Origin: Acidobacteriota bacterium
GTDB lineage: Bacteria; Acidobacteriota; Thermoanaerobaculia; Gp7-AA8
Direction: 5' to 3'
Assembly: GCA_003223695.1 (NCBI GenBank)
Contig: QHVY01000288.1
Location: forward strand, 1 to 9,062
DNA length: 9,062 bases
Within the stretch, counting starts at the first letter, position 1; the number at the start of each line of letters is the position of its first letter. The notes beneath the pieces were generated by a model. That model was not told the origin of the DNA. It saw nothing but the letters and a program-made list of their open reading frames with translations, and did not search any database. This document shows positions 1-6,794 of this stretch, in pieces. A program made the position numbers and the translations under genes.

Positions 1-413
1 AAGCGTGCGGTGACGCTGGCCGCGAGGAGCATTTCGCGTTCGTGGTCGCTCTCGATAATCAGCCGTGATGCGTCGCGCGCAGCGGACGCGATCGCGGCCG
101 AACCGCCGATCAGCAGCAACGGCACGTCCAGCCGCGACGCGGCGCCGATGACCGCGTCCGTGGCGCTCCAGGCGACCACACCGCGGAGATTCGGCACCTT
201 TTCGGCCACGGTCACGGCAAAGTCACCGCCCACGAGAAACGTCGGCAACGCAACGTGCGTCTGCGCGTACCGCAGCGCCTCGTCGAAGTCATCGACGTCG
301 CACGGACAAACTACGAACCCCTCGGCGATCAGAACGTCGAGCATTGGCCGTGCGGGGCGAATCAGAATGACGAGCGCCCGTGCATCGCGCTGCACCTTGA
401 GGGTAAACCGCAT
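1..413 (-). CDS. alpha/beta-hydrolase-like protein, C-terminus cut by window edge
   Basis: The reading frame starts at ATG 413-411 and stays open to the left edge, giving 137 residues of an incomplete protein. The pattern is alternating hydrophobic strands and helices: a strand near residues 13-18 (LVILIR), another near 32-36 (GFVVC), a strand-turn at 57-63 (PTFLVGG), then GVVAWSA at 78-84 and VPLLLIGG at 97-104. This resembles the core of dienelactone-hydrolase-type alpha/beta hydrolases, where the last strand precedes the catalytic Asp. The nucleophile elbow would fall at LVGGDFA, where the usual GxSxG or GxCxG is missing, so it may be a non-catalytic relative or another Rossmann-like fold. 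The ATG shares one base with the TGA of ychF (TGATG), which supports this start and points to translational coupling. No Shine-Dalgarno is visible. Product assignment is weak; the gene itself is well supported by the coupling and open frame. Confidence 0.6.
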   Translation of the reverse strand, partial: MRFTLKVQRDARALVILIRPARPMLDVLIAEGFVVCPCDVDDFDEALRYAQTHVALPTFLVGGDFAVTVAEKVPNLRGVVAWSATDAVIGAASRLDVPLLLIGGSAAIASAARDASRLIIESDHEREMLLAASVTAR

Positions 414-1427
414 CAGACGTTGAAGCGGAACAGAATGACATCGCCATCCTGAACGACGTACTCCTTTCCTTCACTTCGCATTTTGCCAGCGGCGCGCGCA
501 CCTTGCTCGCCAGTCGCTGTGAATTTGGCCGGCGGCCTGCGGAGCGGTCGCCCCGCGATGAATCGTCCACGCGTGCGCTTCTTTCGGTCCGGCAGTGAAA
601 AAAGTCTCCAGGTCGAGCAGCTTGTACGCCGCGCGCACCAGCGCCTCGAGTCCTGATTCGTGCAAGCCCATGTGCTCGAGGAACTCGTGCCGCTCCTCGG
701 CCGGAAGCTGCGCGATCTGCGCTTCGAGCTCGCCGCAGATCACGATCACCTCGCCACTTTTTTCAGCCGCGATGGCGCGAACTGTTCTTACGTGTTCAGT
801 CTCTTTGCCGAGGTCGGATTCAGCGACGTTAGCGACGTAGAGGACCGGCTTCGTGGTCAGGAGGTTCAGATCGGACGTGAATCCGATGGCGCGCAGCGGC
901 GTTCCTTTGTCGATGGCATCTTTGGCCCTCGTGAATTCGTCGAGCTCCTGCTGCGCTTCTTTGTTGCCGACGCGCGCCATTTTGCTCACCCGATCGATTC
1001 TTTTCGTGAGCGTATCGAGGTCGGCGAGCAACAGCTCGGTCTCGATGATTTCGATGTCGCGTGCGGGGTCAATTGTGTGTTCGACGTGTACGACATTCGG
1101 GTCTTCGAAGCAGCGGACGACGTGGAGGATCGCGTCGGTCTCGCGGATGTTCGCCAGAAATTGGTTGCCCAGTCCCTCTCCTTTAGATGCGCCGCGAACG
1201 AGGCCGGCGATGTCGACGACCCTCACATCGGTGTAGACCTTCTGCTTGCTCTCGGCGAGCTCCGCGAGCTTGTCTAGACGCCGATCGACGACCGGAACGA
1301 TGCCGACGTTCGGCTCGATCGTGCAGAACGGATAATTCGCATTCTGCGCCCCTGCGGCAGTCAACGCATTGAAGATTGTGGATTTTCCGACGTTCGGCAG
1401 CCCGACGATCCCGACACTCAGTCCCAT
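413..1427 (-). CDS. ychF: Ribosome-associated P-loop ATPase YchF, with internal deletion and frameshift
   Basis: YchF/OLA1 is an Obg-family P-loop protein that prefers ATP to GTP, binds ribosomes and is linked to stress and redox responses. From ATG 1427 the frame shows G1 GLPNVGKS (residues 9-16), G3 DIAGLVRGA (72-80), the glycine-rich GEGLGNQFL (83-91) and the NxxE form of G4 (NVAE, 200-203), followed by the start of the TGS domain (FFTAGPKEAHAWTI, about 277-289). After AAGQIHSD (D305, codon 515-513) the frame leaves the family and stops at 471. One base later, in another frame (511-413), the true family C-terminus appears: GEQGARAAGKMRSEGKEYVV and ending in ILFRFNV. Compared with E. coli YchF (363 residues, from memory) about 20 residues are missing at the joint, close to 59 bases. 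The conceptual protein has 305 plus 32 residues. The start lies 10 bases inside the end of glk. As read, only a truncated protein with 13 aberrant residues would be made. Confidence 0.9.
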
Positions 1428-2365
1428 TGCGGGCGCTTCAACGAAGCGATGCGCCTGGCCATTTCTGCCGCGCCGCGCAAACCGACTTTTTCATCGATGA
1501 TCAGATCGATCGGCATCTCGCGCAGCATTTCGGTGAATCGGCCCTTGCGCATGAACGCATCGACGAAGCGGCCGTCGGTGAAAAACTTCGTGTTCTTCGC
1601 TGCGATGCCGCCGGCGAGGTACACGCCGCCGCGCGCCAGCACACGCAGCGCCATATTCCCCGCCTCGGCACCATAAATATCTACGAAAATATTGAATGTT
1701 TTTACAGCGACCGGATCGCCGGAATCGGCCAGCGACGCAACTTGTGCGGGGTCAGCATCCCTCGCTCCGCCTAAAAAGGTAAATATGTTGACTAATCCCA
1801 TTCCCGAGCAGACGCGCTCCCAGCTCACGTGTCTGTACTTCGCGTGGAGTGTCAGAAAGAGCTGTGTCTGCACTTGGTCCTGCGGGGCAAAGTCCGCATG
1901 TCCACCCTCCGACGGCACGACGTTCCATTGATCGCCGCTCCAGATCACGTTCGCTTGGCCGAGGCCAGTGCCCGCGCCGATGATGGCGATCGGCTCGCGT
2001 GGGCGGCGCTTGCCCTCGTGCAATGACAGCCGGTCACTCGCGTCCAGAAGTGGGACACCGAGGGCGATGGCGTAGAAGTCATTGATGAGCGAAATCTGGC
2101 GGATGCCGAAGACTTCCGCGAGCTCGTCTGCCTCGATCGCCCATTTGAGATTCGTGACCTCGGCCCGATTCTCGAGAACCGGGCCGGCGACGGCGAAGCA
2201 GGCGGCGTCGACCGGCTTCTGGCATCGAGCGAAAAACTCGGCGAGGAGCGCATCGAAAGTCGGGTACGAGGCGCTGACGAAGCGCTGTTCGACGGCGACT
2301 TTGTCTTCGTCGATGCAGCGGAGCAGCGTCTTTGTGCCGCCGATGTCGCCGGCGATGATGCGCAT
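1418..2365 (-). CDS. glk: Glucokinase (ROK-unrelated Glk family)
   Basis: A 315-residue protein, the usual length for E. coli-type cytoplasmic glucokinase, which phosphorylates glucose with ATP to glucose-6-phosphate at the entry of glycolysis. Visible motifs in order: phosphate-binding DIGGTK (7-12), AVAGPV (58-63), the catalytic NDF (Asp96), the second phosphate loop GAGTGLGQA (130-138), EGGHADF (153-159) with the expected sugar-contacting Glu and His, MGLVNIF (189-195), and the adenosine segment GGVYLAGGI (246-254). The start at 2365 (MRIIAGDIGGTK) was chosen because these glucokinases begin a few residues before DIGGTK. The frame runs open further upstream, but only through intergenic palindromes. 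No clear Shine-Dalgarno precedes the ATG. Its last 10 bases overlap ychF, suggesting one operon, glk-ychF-hydrolase-like gene. All key residues are present, so it should be active. Confidence 0.93.
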   Translation of the reverse strand: MRIIAGDIGGTKTLLRCIDEDKVAVEQRFVSASYPTFDALLAEFFARCQKPVDAACFAVAGPVLENRAEVTNLKWAIEADELAEVFGIRQISLINDFYAIALGVPLLDASDRLSLHEGKRRPREPIAIIGAGTGLGQANVIWSGDQWNVVPSEGGHADFAPQDQVQTQLFLTLHAKYRHVSWERVCSGMGLVNIFTFLGGARDADPAQVASLADSGDPVAVKTFNIFVDIYGAEAGNMALRVLARGGVYLAGGIAAKNTKFFTDGRFVDAFMRKGRFTEMLREMPIDLIIDEKVGLRGAAEMARRIASLKRPQWD

Positions 2366-2395
2366 GGCGGCGTAGTGTATCCGGATCACGAAGAC

Positions 2396-2452
2396 GGCAC
2401 GGCGCAGCCGTGCCCTACGACACGCAGGTGTAGGGCACGCCTGCGGCGTGCC
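2396..2452. repeat. Nested palindrome: two 23-base inverted arms, each itself a hairpin
   Basis: Arms at 2396-2418 and 2430-2452 are inverted copies (21 of 23 positions match) around an 11-base loop. Each arm is also a palindrome: GGCACGGC-GCA-GCCGTGCC in the first (2396-2414) and GGCACGCC-TGC-GGCGTGCC in the second (2434-2452). The two differences between arms swap a G-C pair for a C-G pair inside each arm's own stem. It lies in the untranslated stretch upstream of glk and downstream of the DinB-family gene, where it could act as a transcription terminator or mRNA stabiliser. The sequence looks like one of the short, mobile, REP-like intergenic families common in soil bacteria, but I cannot count its copies in the genome. 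Confidence 0.75.
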
Positions 2453-2463
2453 GAAATCATGCG

Positions 2464-2572
2464 TGTCATTCCGAGCGTAGCGAGGAAGCGGTGTGCATGG
2501 GCGGCACGCGGCTGTTGGCGTGTGCTTCGTACCGCACACCCACACCGGTCCCTCGCTACGCTCGGGATGACA
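2464..2572. repeat. Inverted repeat of the TGTCATTCCGAGCGTAGCGAGG type
   Basis: Two 32-base arms, 2464-2495 and 2541-2572, face each other across a 45-base spacer and match at 29 of 32 positions. The arms begin TGTCATTCCGAGCGTAGCGA on the outside and end GGTGTG on the inside. The core CCGAGCGTAGCGAGG is one I recognise as a recurrent intergenic element in environmental bacterial genomes; its function is not known to me. It sits between the DinB-family gene (ends 2582) and the palindrome upstream of glk, all within one 216-base non-coding stretch. There is no transposase or target-site duplication visible. A small BIME-like pair or a miniature non-autonomous element are both possible. Confidence 0.75.
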
Positions 2573-2581
2573 TCTCTGCCA

Positions 2582-3085
2582 TTACCGTCTTTCGAACGCG
2601 TCTTCGTCAGCGGTCGAGCCGTAGACCACCGGCACCGGCACATCCAGAAGCCTGAGGTAGACGCTCAACTGGCCGCGATGGTGAATCGAGTGATTGAGGA
2701 TCACCGTGCGGATGAGTCCGAGCTTTGGAAACGACAGGACCGGCTCGCCATTGCGGACGAACGAGAACTTTTCGTTCAGTAACACCTCGTCCGATGTTGC
2801 ATTCAGCTCTGTTTTCAGCTCCTCGAGACTCTGACGAAAGGTGCCGACAAAATCGGATCCGGCGCGTTGCGGCGGCCGGGCGCCGCTCGTTTCGCGCTTC
2901 CCTTCGCGCAGCCCCACGACGCCCATTCGCGGGAGAGTGGCCAGGTGCCACGCCAGCTCGCCGATTGTCCGCGACTTCGCGTGGGGCCGCCAGTCGACGT
3001 TGTCCTGGGGCACCCGCTCGAGAATGCGCTCGGTTGATTTTCCCTCACGTTCCAATTCAGCAATCAAGGATTCGGCAATTCGCAT
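2582..3085 (-). CDS. DinB-family metal-binding protein
   Basis: A 167-residue protein of the DinB/YfiT four-helix-bundle superfamily. These proteins bind a divalent metal through three histidines; some members are thiol (for example bacillithiol) transferases, but most have no known role. The visible ligands are His47 in GELAWHLATLP and the pair His132/His136 in the signature NHSIHHRGQLSVYLRLL (131-147). The length is typical for the family. The start at 3085 (MRIAESLIAELEREG) begins the first helix directly; a GTG at 3118 in the same frame would add 11 residues (KWACVFYDSP...) that do not look like the family and would leave only 11 bases to the divergent M16 gene. No Shine-Dalgarno is seen for either start. 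It is transcribed away from the M16 operon and is separated from glk by 216 bases of repeats, so it may be a single-gene unit. Confidence 0.88.
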   Translation of the reverse strand: MRIAESLIAELEREGKSTERILERVPQDNVDWRPHAKSRTIGELAWHLATLPRMGVVGLREGKRETSGARPPQRAGSDFVGTFRQSLEELKTELNATSDEVLLNEKFSFVRNGEPVLSFPKLGLIRTVILNHSIHHRGQLSVYLRLLDVPVPVVYGSTADEDAFERR

Positions 3086-3129
3086 CGGCGAATCATAGAA
3101 TACGCAGGCCCATTTCACCCGGAGGGTCT
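3086..3129. promoter_or_regulatory. Short divergent intergenic region between DinB and M16 genes
   Basis: Only 44 bases separate the divergent starts, so promoters for one or both genes must lie here or inside the neighbours' coding sequence. A possible plus-strand -10 hexamer TAGAAT is at 3096-3101 (5 of 6 to consensus), with no convincing -35 at the right distance. A strong Shine-Dalgarno, GGAGGG at 3121-3126, precedes the M16 start at 3130 with a four-base gap after GGAGG. The ribosome site is clear; the promoter is only a suggestion. Confidence 0.4.
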
Positions 3130-4592
3130 ATGCGAAAAATTCTTAGCTTACTGCTGCTCACTGCGGCCTCTTTATCGGCGCAGGATCTCGTATCGTTCGA
3201 GAAACACGTGACTGTCCGCAAGCTCGACAACGGCCTAACAGTGATCATCGTGGAGCGGCCGGAAGCGCCAGTGTTCTCGTACGCGACGGTCGTCAACGTC
3301 GGCAATGCGCAGGAAGTGCCGGGGATCACCGGCCTGGCGCACATGTTCGAGCACATGGCATTCAAAGGCTCGGAGACGTTAGGCAGCACGAATTACGACG
3401 CGGAAAAGGCAGGCCTGCAGAAAGTCGAGAACACGTACGCGGCCTACGATCTCGAGCGCCGCAAAACGATCGGCCGCGACGACGCAAAAGTCGCGCAGCT
3501 CGAGAAGGCGTGGAAAGACGCGATGGATGAGGCACAGAAATATGTGGTGCCGAACGAATTCTCGAAGGTCGTCGATCAGGCCGGCGGCGTCGGGATGAAC
3601 GCGTTCACGCGCTCCGACGAGACGGTGTACTTCTACTCGCTGCCATCAAATCGTCTCGAGCTGTGGGCGTATCTCGAGTCTGAGCGTTTTCTGCATCCGG
3701 TCTTCCGGGAGTTCTACAAAGAGCGCGATGTGGTGACCGAGGAAAGGCGCATGCGCACCGAGAGCAATCCGATCGGACGCGTCGTCGAAGAGTTTCTGGC
3801 GACAGCGTTCACCGCGCATCCTTATCGCCAGCCGACCGTCGGTTATCCGTCCGATCTGAAAGCATTCTCCGCTACCGATGCGGCTGCGTTTTTCAAGAAA
3901 TATTATGTGCCGTCGAACATGGTCGTCGCGGTCGTTGGCGACGTGAAGCCGTCCGAGACGATGCCGATCATCGAGAAGTATTTCGGCCGGCTGCCGAAAG
4001 CGCCGGTGCCCGAGCCGCTGCGCACGATCGAACCGCCGCAGAAAGCCGAGCGCCTGGTTGTGCTTCATGAGAAGAGTCAACCTGTGTATCTCGAGGGCTA
4101 TCACCGTCCGGCGATCACCGATCCCGATGATCCGACCTACGACGTGATGGAAATGCTGCTCTCGGTCGGCCGCACATCGCATCTTTATCGCTCGCTGGTG
4201 CGCGACAAGAAGATCGCTGCCGTGGCGCAGGGATTCAACGGTTTTCCCGGCGTGAAGTATCCAAACCTTTTCACATTCTTCGCCATCACCACACCAGGCC
4301 ACACGCCGCAGGAGATCACTACGGCAATCGCCGAGGAAACGAACAAGCTCAAAAACGAAGATGTCACTCCCGAGGAGCTGCAGTCGCCGGCCTGGCGCTG
4401 GAGCTCGCGCTGGCGCAGACGGAGCAAGGCGACTGGCGCGAGCTGTTCCGCCAGCTCGATCGTATCGACAAGGTGACCGCAGCCGACGTGCGCCGCGTGG
4501 CCAATAAAACGTTCACGATCAACAATCGTACGATCGCTTACATCGACAACTCGCCCGCACAGACGACGGCGCCGAAAGGAGGCACGCAATGA
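3130..4592 (+). CDS. M16 zinc metallopeptidase, catalytic subunit, with internal deletion and frameshift
   Basis: An insulinase-family (M16B) protease, probably exported: residues 1-18 form a signal peptide (MRKILSLLLLTAASLSAQ). The zinc motif HxxEH is HMFEH at 71-75 and the downstream glutamate ligand lies in DVVTEERRMRTES (EE 204-205). Between them is a charged helical insert (about 92-150) that makes the spacing longer than in pitrilysin but is usual for this subfamily as I recall it. Other family blocks follow: GGVGMNAFTRSDETVYFYSLP (152-172 region), FTAHPYRQPTVGYPSDL, YYVPSNMVVAVVGDVKP and the second lobe. After VTPEELQ (Q418, ends 4383) the frame goes wrong and stops at 4476. The family C-terminus resumes from GGC 4389 in another frame (GLALELALAQTEQGDWRELF, then DRIDKVTAADVRRVANKTF) and stops at TGA 4590-4592. 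About 49 bases seem missing. The start is fixed by the strong GGAGGG site, and the stop overlaps the next gene's ATG. Confidence 0.88.
4577..4582 (+). promoter_or_regulatory. Strong Shine-Dalgarno for the second M16 gene
   Basis: AGGAGG, a perfect match to the 16S rRNA tail, lies six bases before ATG 4589. It fixes this start in preference to the in-frame ATG at 4598, and it sits inside the 3' end of the first M16 gene, as expected for coupled translation. Confidence 0.85.
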
Positions 4593-6733
4593 AACCGATG
4601 AAATGTAGCACCGGCTCTCAGCCGGTGGGCGCCGGCTGGAGAGCCGGCGCTACGTTCGCACTTCTCTCGATCGCCACCGCCGCTTTCAGTCAGGTCAGCA
4701 ACTACAAGAACATCAAGACGCCGCCGCTGCGCAGCTTCACGGTAGAGCAACCGAAACGCGTCGTCCTCTCGAATGGCATGGTGATCTTCCTGCAGGAAGA
4801 CCACGAGCTGCCGTTGATTCGAGGTTCGGCTCTGATTCGCGGCGGATCGCGCGATGTGCCCGCCGACAAAGCGGGACTCGTGCAGATCCTCGCCGGGTCG
4901 TGGCGTACCGGCGGCACCGAGACGCGCACCGGTGATCAGCTCGACGATATCCTCGAGTCGCGCGCCGCGCGCGTGGAAACAACCGGCAGCGAAGACGCTA
5001 CGCGTGTCACGATCGACGTACTCAAAAATGACTTCGACTTTGTATTTCCAATCTTCGTAGAGCTCTTGCAGAAGCCCGCGTTCCGTCAGGACAAGATCGA
5101 TCTGGCGAAGACGCAGGTGCGCACGCAGATCGCCCGGCGCAACGACGAGCCGCAGGGGATTCTGCAGCGCGAGGCGCAGAAGCTCGGCTATGGCGCCGAT
5201 TCACCGTACGCCCGCACAGCAGAATACGCGACCCTCAACAACATCACGCACGAGGATCTGATCGCGTTTCATCATCGCTTCGTTCAGCCCAACAACATCG
5301 TCTTCGGCATCGTCGGTGATTTCGACAGCGCGGCGATGGAGAAGAAGCTGCGCGCCACGTTTGAATCCTGGCCGCGCGGCGAGAGTGCTCCTCCCCCGCC
5401 GCCGGTCAACGCGCAGGCCAAGCCGGGCGTGTACTTCATCAGCAAAGAGGACGTGACGCAGGCGAACATCGCCGCTGTCCATCCGGCGACCCTGCTGCGC
5501 CGCGATCCCGACTACTACGCCGTCGAAGTCATGAATACGATTCTCAGCGGCGGCTTCTCCGGCCGTCTGATGAACGAAATCCGCTCGAAAGCCGGCCTCG
5601 CCTATGGCGTAGGCGGGGGCCTCAGCTCCGGATGGGATCGTCCGATGCTCTTTAATACTTTCATGGGTACGAAGAGTCAGACGACGATCCAATCGGTCGA
5701 TCTTCTGAAACAGGAGATCGCTGACCTGCAGACCAAGCCGTTCACAACCGAGGAGCTGCAGCACGCAAAAGAATCGATCCTCAATCGATACGTCTTCACC
5801 ATGGACTCGAAAGCGAAGGTGCTCAATCAGCGCCAGCAGCTCGAGTTCTACGGGTATCCCGCGGATTTCGTCCAGAAATTTCAGGAAGGAATCCGGAACG
5901 TGACCGCCTCAGACGTCGAGCGGGTCGCGAAAAAGTACGTACATCCGGATCAACTTGCGATTCTCGTTGTCGGCAATGAAAAAGATTTCGAGAAGCCGCT
6001 CACCGTTGCGTACGGCAGAGTCACGCCGATCGATATCACCATTCCGGAGCCGGGCGGACAACCTGCCGCTGCGGCGCCGGCGAAAGGCAGCAGCACGGAC
6101 GCAAGGGCGCTGCTCAACAAAGTCCGCAATTTCGTCGGCGGACAAACGGCCATCGCCAACGTTCAGACGGTGCGAGAGGTCGGCACGATGTCGCTCAAAA
6201 CGCCGCAGGGACCGATGGACGTCGAAGTCGAGAACATCACGCGCTTTCCAGAGTCGCATCGTCAGGTCTTGAAAACGCCGATGGGTGAGATGACGATGGT
6301 CTCCACGCCGGACGGGGCGTTCATGATCTCGCCGGCGGGTCCACGCGATCTGCCGGACTCGCAGCGGCAGGCGATCCGCAGCGAGAGTAAGCAGGACATG
6401 CTCAACGTGCTCAAGAACGCCGACAATCCTGCCTACACATTCAACATCGTCGGAACCGAGAATAATGCGCAGATTCTCGAGGTGAACGCCGACGGATCGA
6501 CATTCAAATGGTACGTCGATCCAACGAGCGGAAAGCCGCTGAAAAAAGTCTCGCAGGGCCGAATGGGCGAGCAGGTCATCGAATACACAGAGTGGAAAAA
6601 TGTGAACGGCATCAACCTGCCGGTCGCGTTCACTGTGACCGGCGGCGCAAACTCGGGAACAGGAAAAATGTCGACGATCGAGATTAACCCGGCCGTCGAC
6701 GCGAAGCTGTTCGAGAAACCGGTGGCGCAGTAG
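4589..6733 (+). CDS. M16 peptidase-like partner subunit with C-terminal LolA-like domain
   Basis: A 714-residue exported protein. Two M16 lobes cover about residues 50-490. Where the catalytic subunit has HxxEH this one reads LVQILAGSW (97-105), so it cannot bind zinc in the normal way. It keeps the R/Y pair of non-catalytic partners in NEIRSKAGLAYGVGGG (Arg332, Tyr339), plus HPDQLAILVVGNEKDF near 452-467. The first M16 gene and this one are therefore expected to form a heterodimeric protease chamber in the periplasm. An Ala/Pro linker (490-500) leads to a C-terminal domain (about 503-711) with repeated beta segments (GTMSLKTPQGPMDVEVENIT, RQVLKTPMGEMTMVSTPDGAF, KWYVDPTSGKPLKKV, INLPVAFTV), resembling LolA-type outer-membrane lipoprotein carriers. 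ATG overlaps the upstream stop (ATGA). The signal peptide is unusual: residues 6-22 are encoded by a palindromic repeat placed before the hydrophobic core (FALLSIATAAFSQ). The reading frame is intact. Confidence 0.9.
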   Translation: MKPMKCSTGSQPVGAGWRAGATFALLSIATAAFSQVSNYKNIKTPPLRSFTVEQPKRVVLSNGMVIFLQEDHELPLIRGSALIRGGSRDVPADKAGLVQILAGSWRTGGTETRTGDQLDDILESRAARVETTGSEDATRVTIDVLKNDFDFVFPIFVELLQKPAFRQDKIDLAKTQVRTQIARRNDEPQGILQREAQKLGYGADSPYARTAEYATLNNITHEDLIAFHHRFVQPNNIVFGIVGDFDSAAMEKKLRATFESWPRGESAPPPPPVNAQAKPGVYFISKEDVTQANIAAVHPATLLRRDPDYYAVEVMNTILSGGFSGRLMNEIRSKAGLAYGVGGGLSSGWDRPMLFNTFMGTKSQTTIQSVDLLKQEIADLQTKPFTTEELQHAKESILNRYVFTMDSKAKVLNQRQQLEFYGYPADFVQKFQEGIRNVTASDVERVAKKYVHPDQLAILVVGNEKDFEKPLTVAYGRVTPIDITIPEPGGQPAAAAPAKGSSTDARALLNKVRNFVGGQTAIANVQTVREVGTMSLKTPQGPMDVEVENITRFPESHRQVLKTPMGEMTMVSTPDGAFMISPAGPRDLPDSQRQAIRSESKQDMLNVLKNADNPAYTFNIVGTENNAQILEVNADGSTFKWYVDPTSGKPLKKVSQGRMGEQVIEYTEWKNVNGINLPVAFTVTGGANSGTGKMSTIEINPAVDAKLFEKPVAQ
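4604..4654. repeat. Twin-hairpin palindromic repeat inside the coding sequence (copy 1)
   Basis: Two hairpins stand side by side: ACCGGCT-CTC-AGCCGGT (4610-4626) and GCGCCGGCT-GGAG-AGCCGGCGC (4629-4650). The outer ends TGTAGC and GCTACG are also inverted, so the whole unit is a larger palindrome. At 51 bases it is exactly 17 codons and adds C-S-T-G-S-Q-P-V-G-A-G-W-R-A-G-A-T without disturbing the frame. It resembles the GTAGCGCCGGCTCTCCAGCCGGC family of intergenic repeats. The hairpins begin about 20 bases after the start codon and could slow early translation. Confidence 0.8.
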
Positions 6734-6737
6734 GCAA

Positions 6738-6790
6738 CGTGGCGCCGGCTCTCCATCCGGCGCCGCAGCCGACTGAGAGTCGGCTCTACG
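6738..6790. repeat. Twin-hairpin palindromic repeat (copy 2) after the M16 partner gene
   Basis: Same design as the copy at 4604-4654: outer CGTGGC and CTACG ends and two hairpins, GGCGCCGG-(8)-CCGGCGCC (6741-6764) and AGCCGACT-GAG-AGTCGGCT (6767-6785). It starts four bases after the TAG of the M16 partner gene and lies between convergent genes. Its right end provides the stop codon of the small minus-strand gene (TAG at 6788-6786). Confidence 0.8.
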
Positions 6791-6794
6791 TTTT
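6767..6794 (+). terminator. Possible intrinsic terminator of the M16 operon
   Basis: A perfect 8-base-pair stem with a 3-base loop (AGCCGACT-GAG-AGTCGGCT, 6767-6785) is followed, after five bases, by TTTT (6791-6794). It lies 34 bases past the M16 partner stop. The T-run is short and not adjacent to the stem, so termination would be partial at best. Confidence 0.4.

Noticed and set aside
289..570. Minus-strand open frame of 93 residues
   Set aside because: It is an out-of-frame read across the ychF/hydrolase-like junction; the correct frames give the YchF C-terminus LFRFNV and the coupled start at 413.
660..1277. Long plus-strand open frame (205 residues)
   Set aside because: It is the antisense shadow of ychF; the minus strand carries the conserved motifs.
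2366..2545. Upstream extension of glk to a start at 2545
   Set aside because: The added 60 residues are read through the intergenic palindromes, have no family similarity, and DIGGTK would no longer be N-terminal.
2396..2572. CRISPR array or insertion sequence in the glk/DinB gap
   Set aside because: The repeats are inverted, not direct and regularly spaced, and there is no transposase or cas gene in the window.
2725..3129. Upstream extension of the catalytic M16 gene to 2725
   Set aside because: It is antisense to the DinB-family gene, has an Arg-rich random composition, and would bury the signal peptide and the strong ribosome site at 3121.
4880..4920. Possible deletion removing HxxEH from the M16 partner
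   Set aside because: The frame is continuous and the length and surrounding blocks are normal; loss of HxxEH is typical of non-catalytic M16 partners.
5201..5764. Minus-strand open frame of 187 residues
   Set aside because: It is antisense to the intact M16 partner gene and has no recognisable motif.
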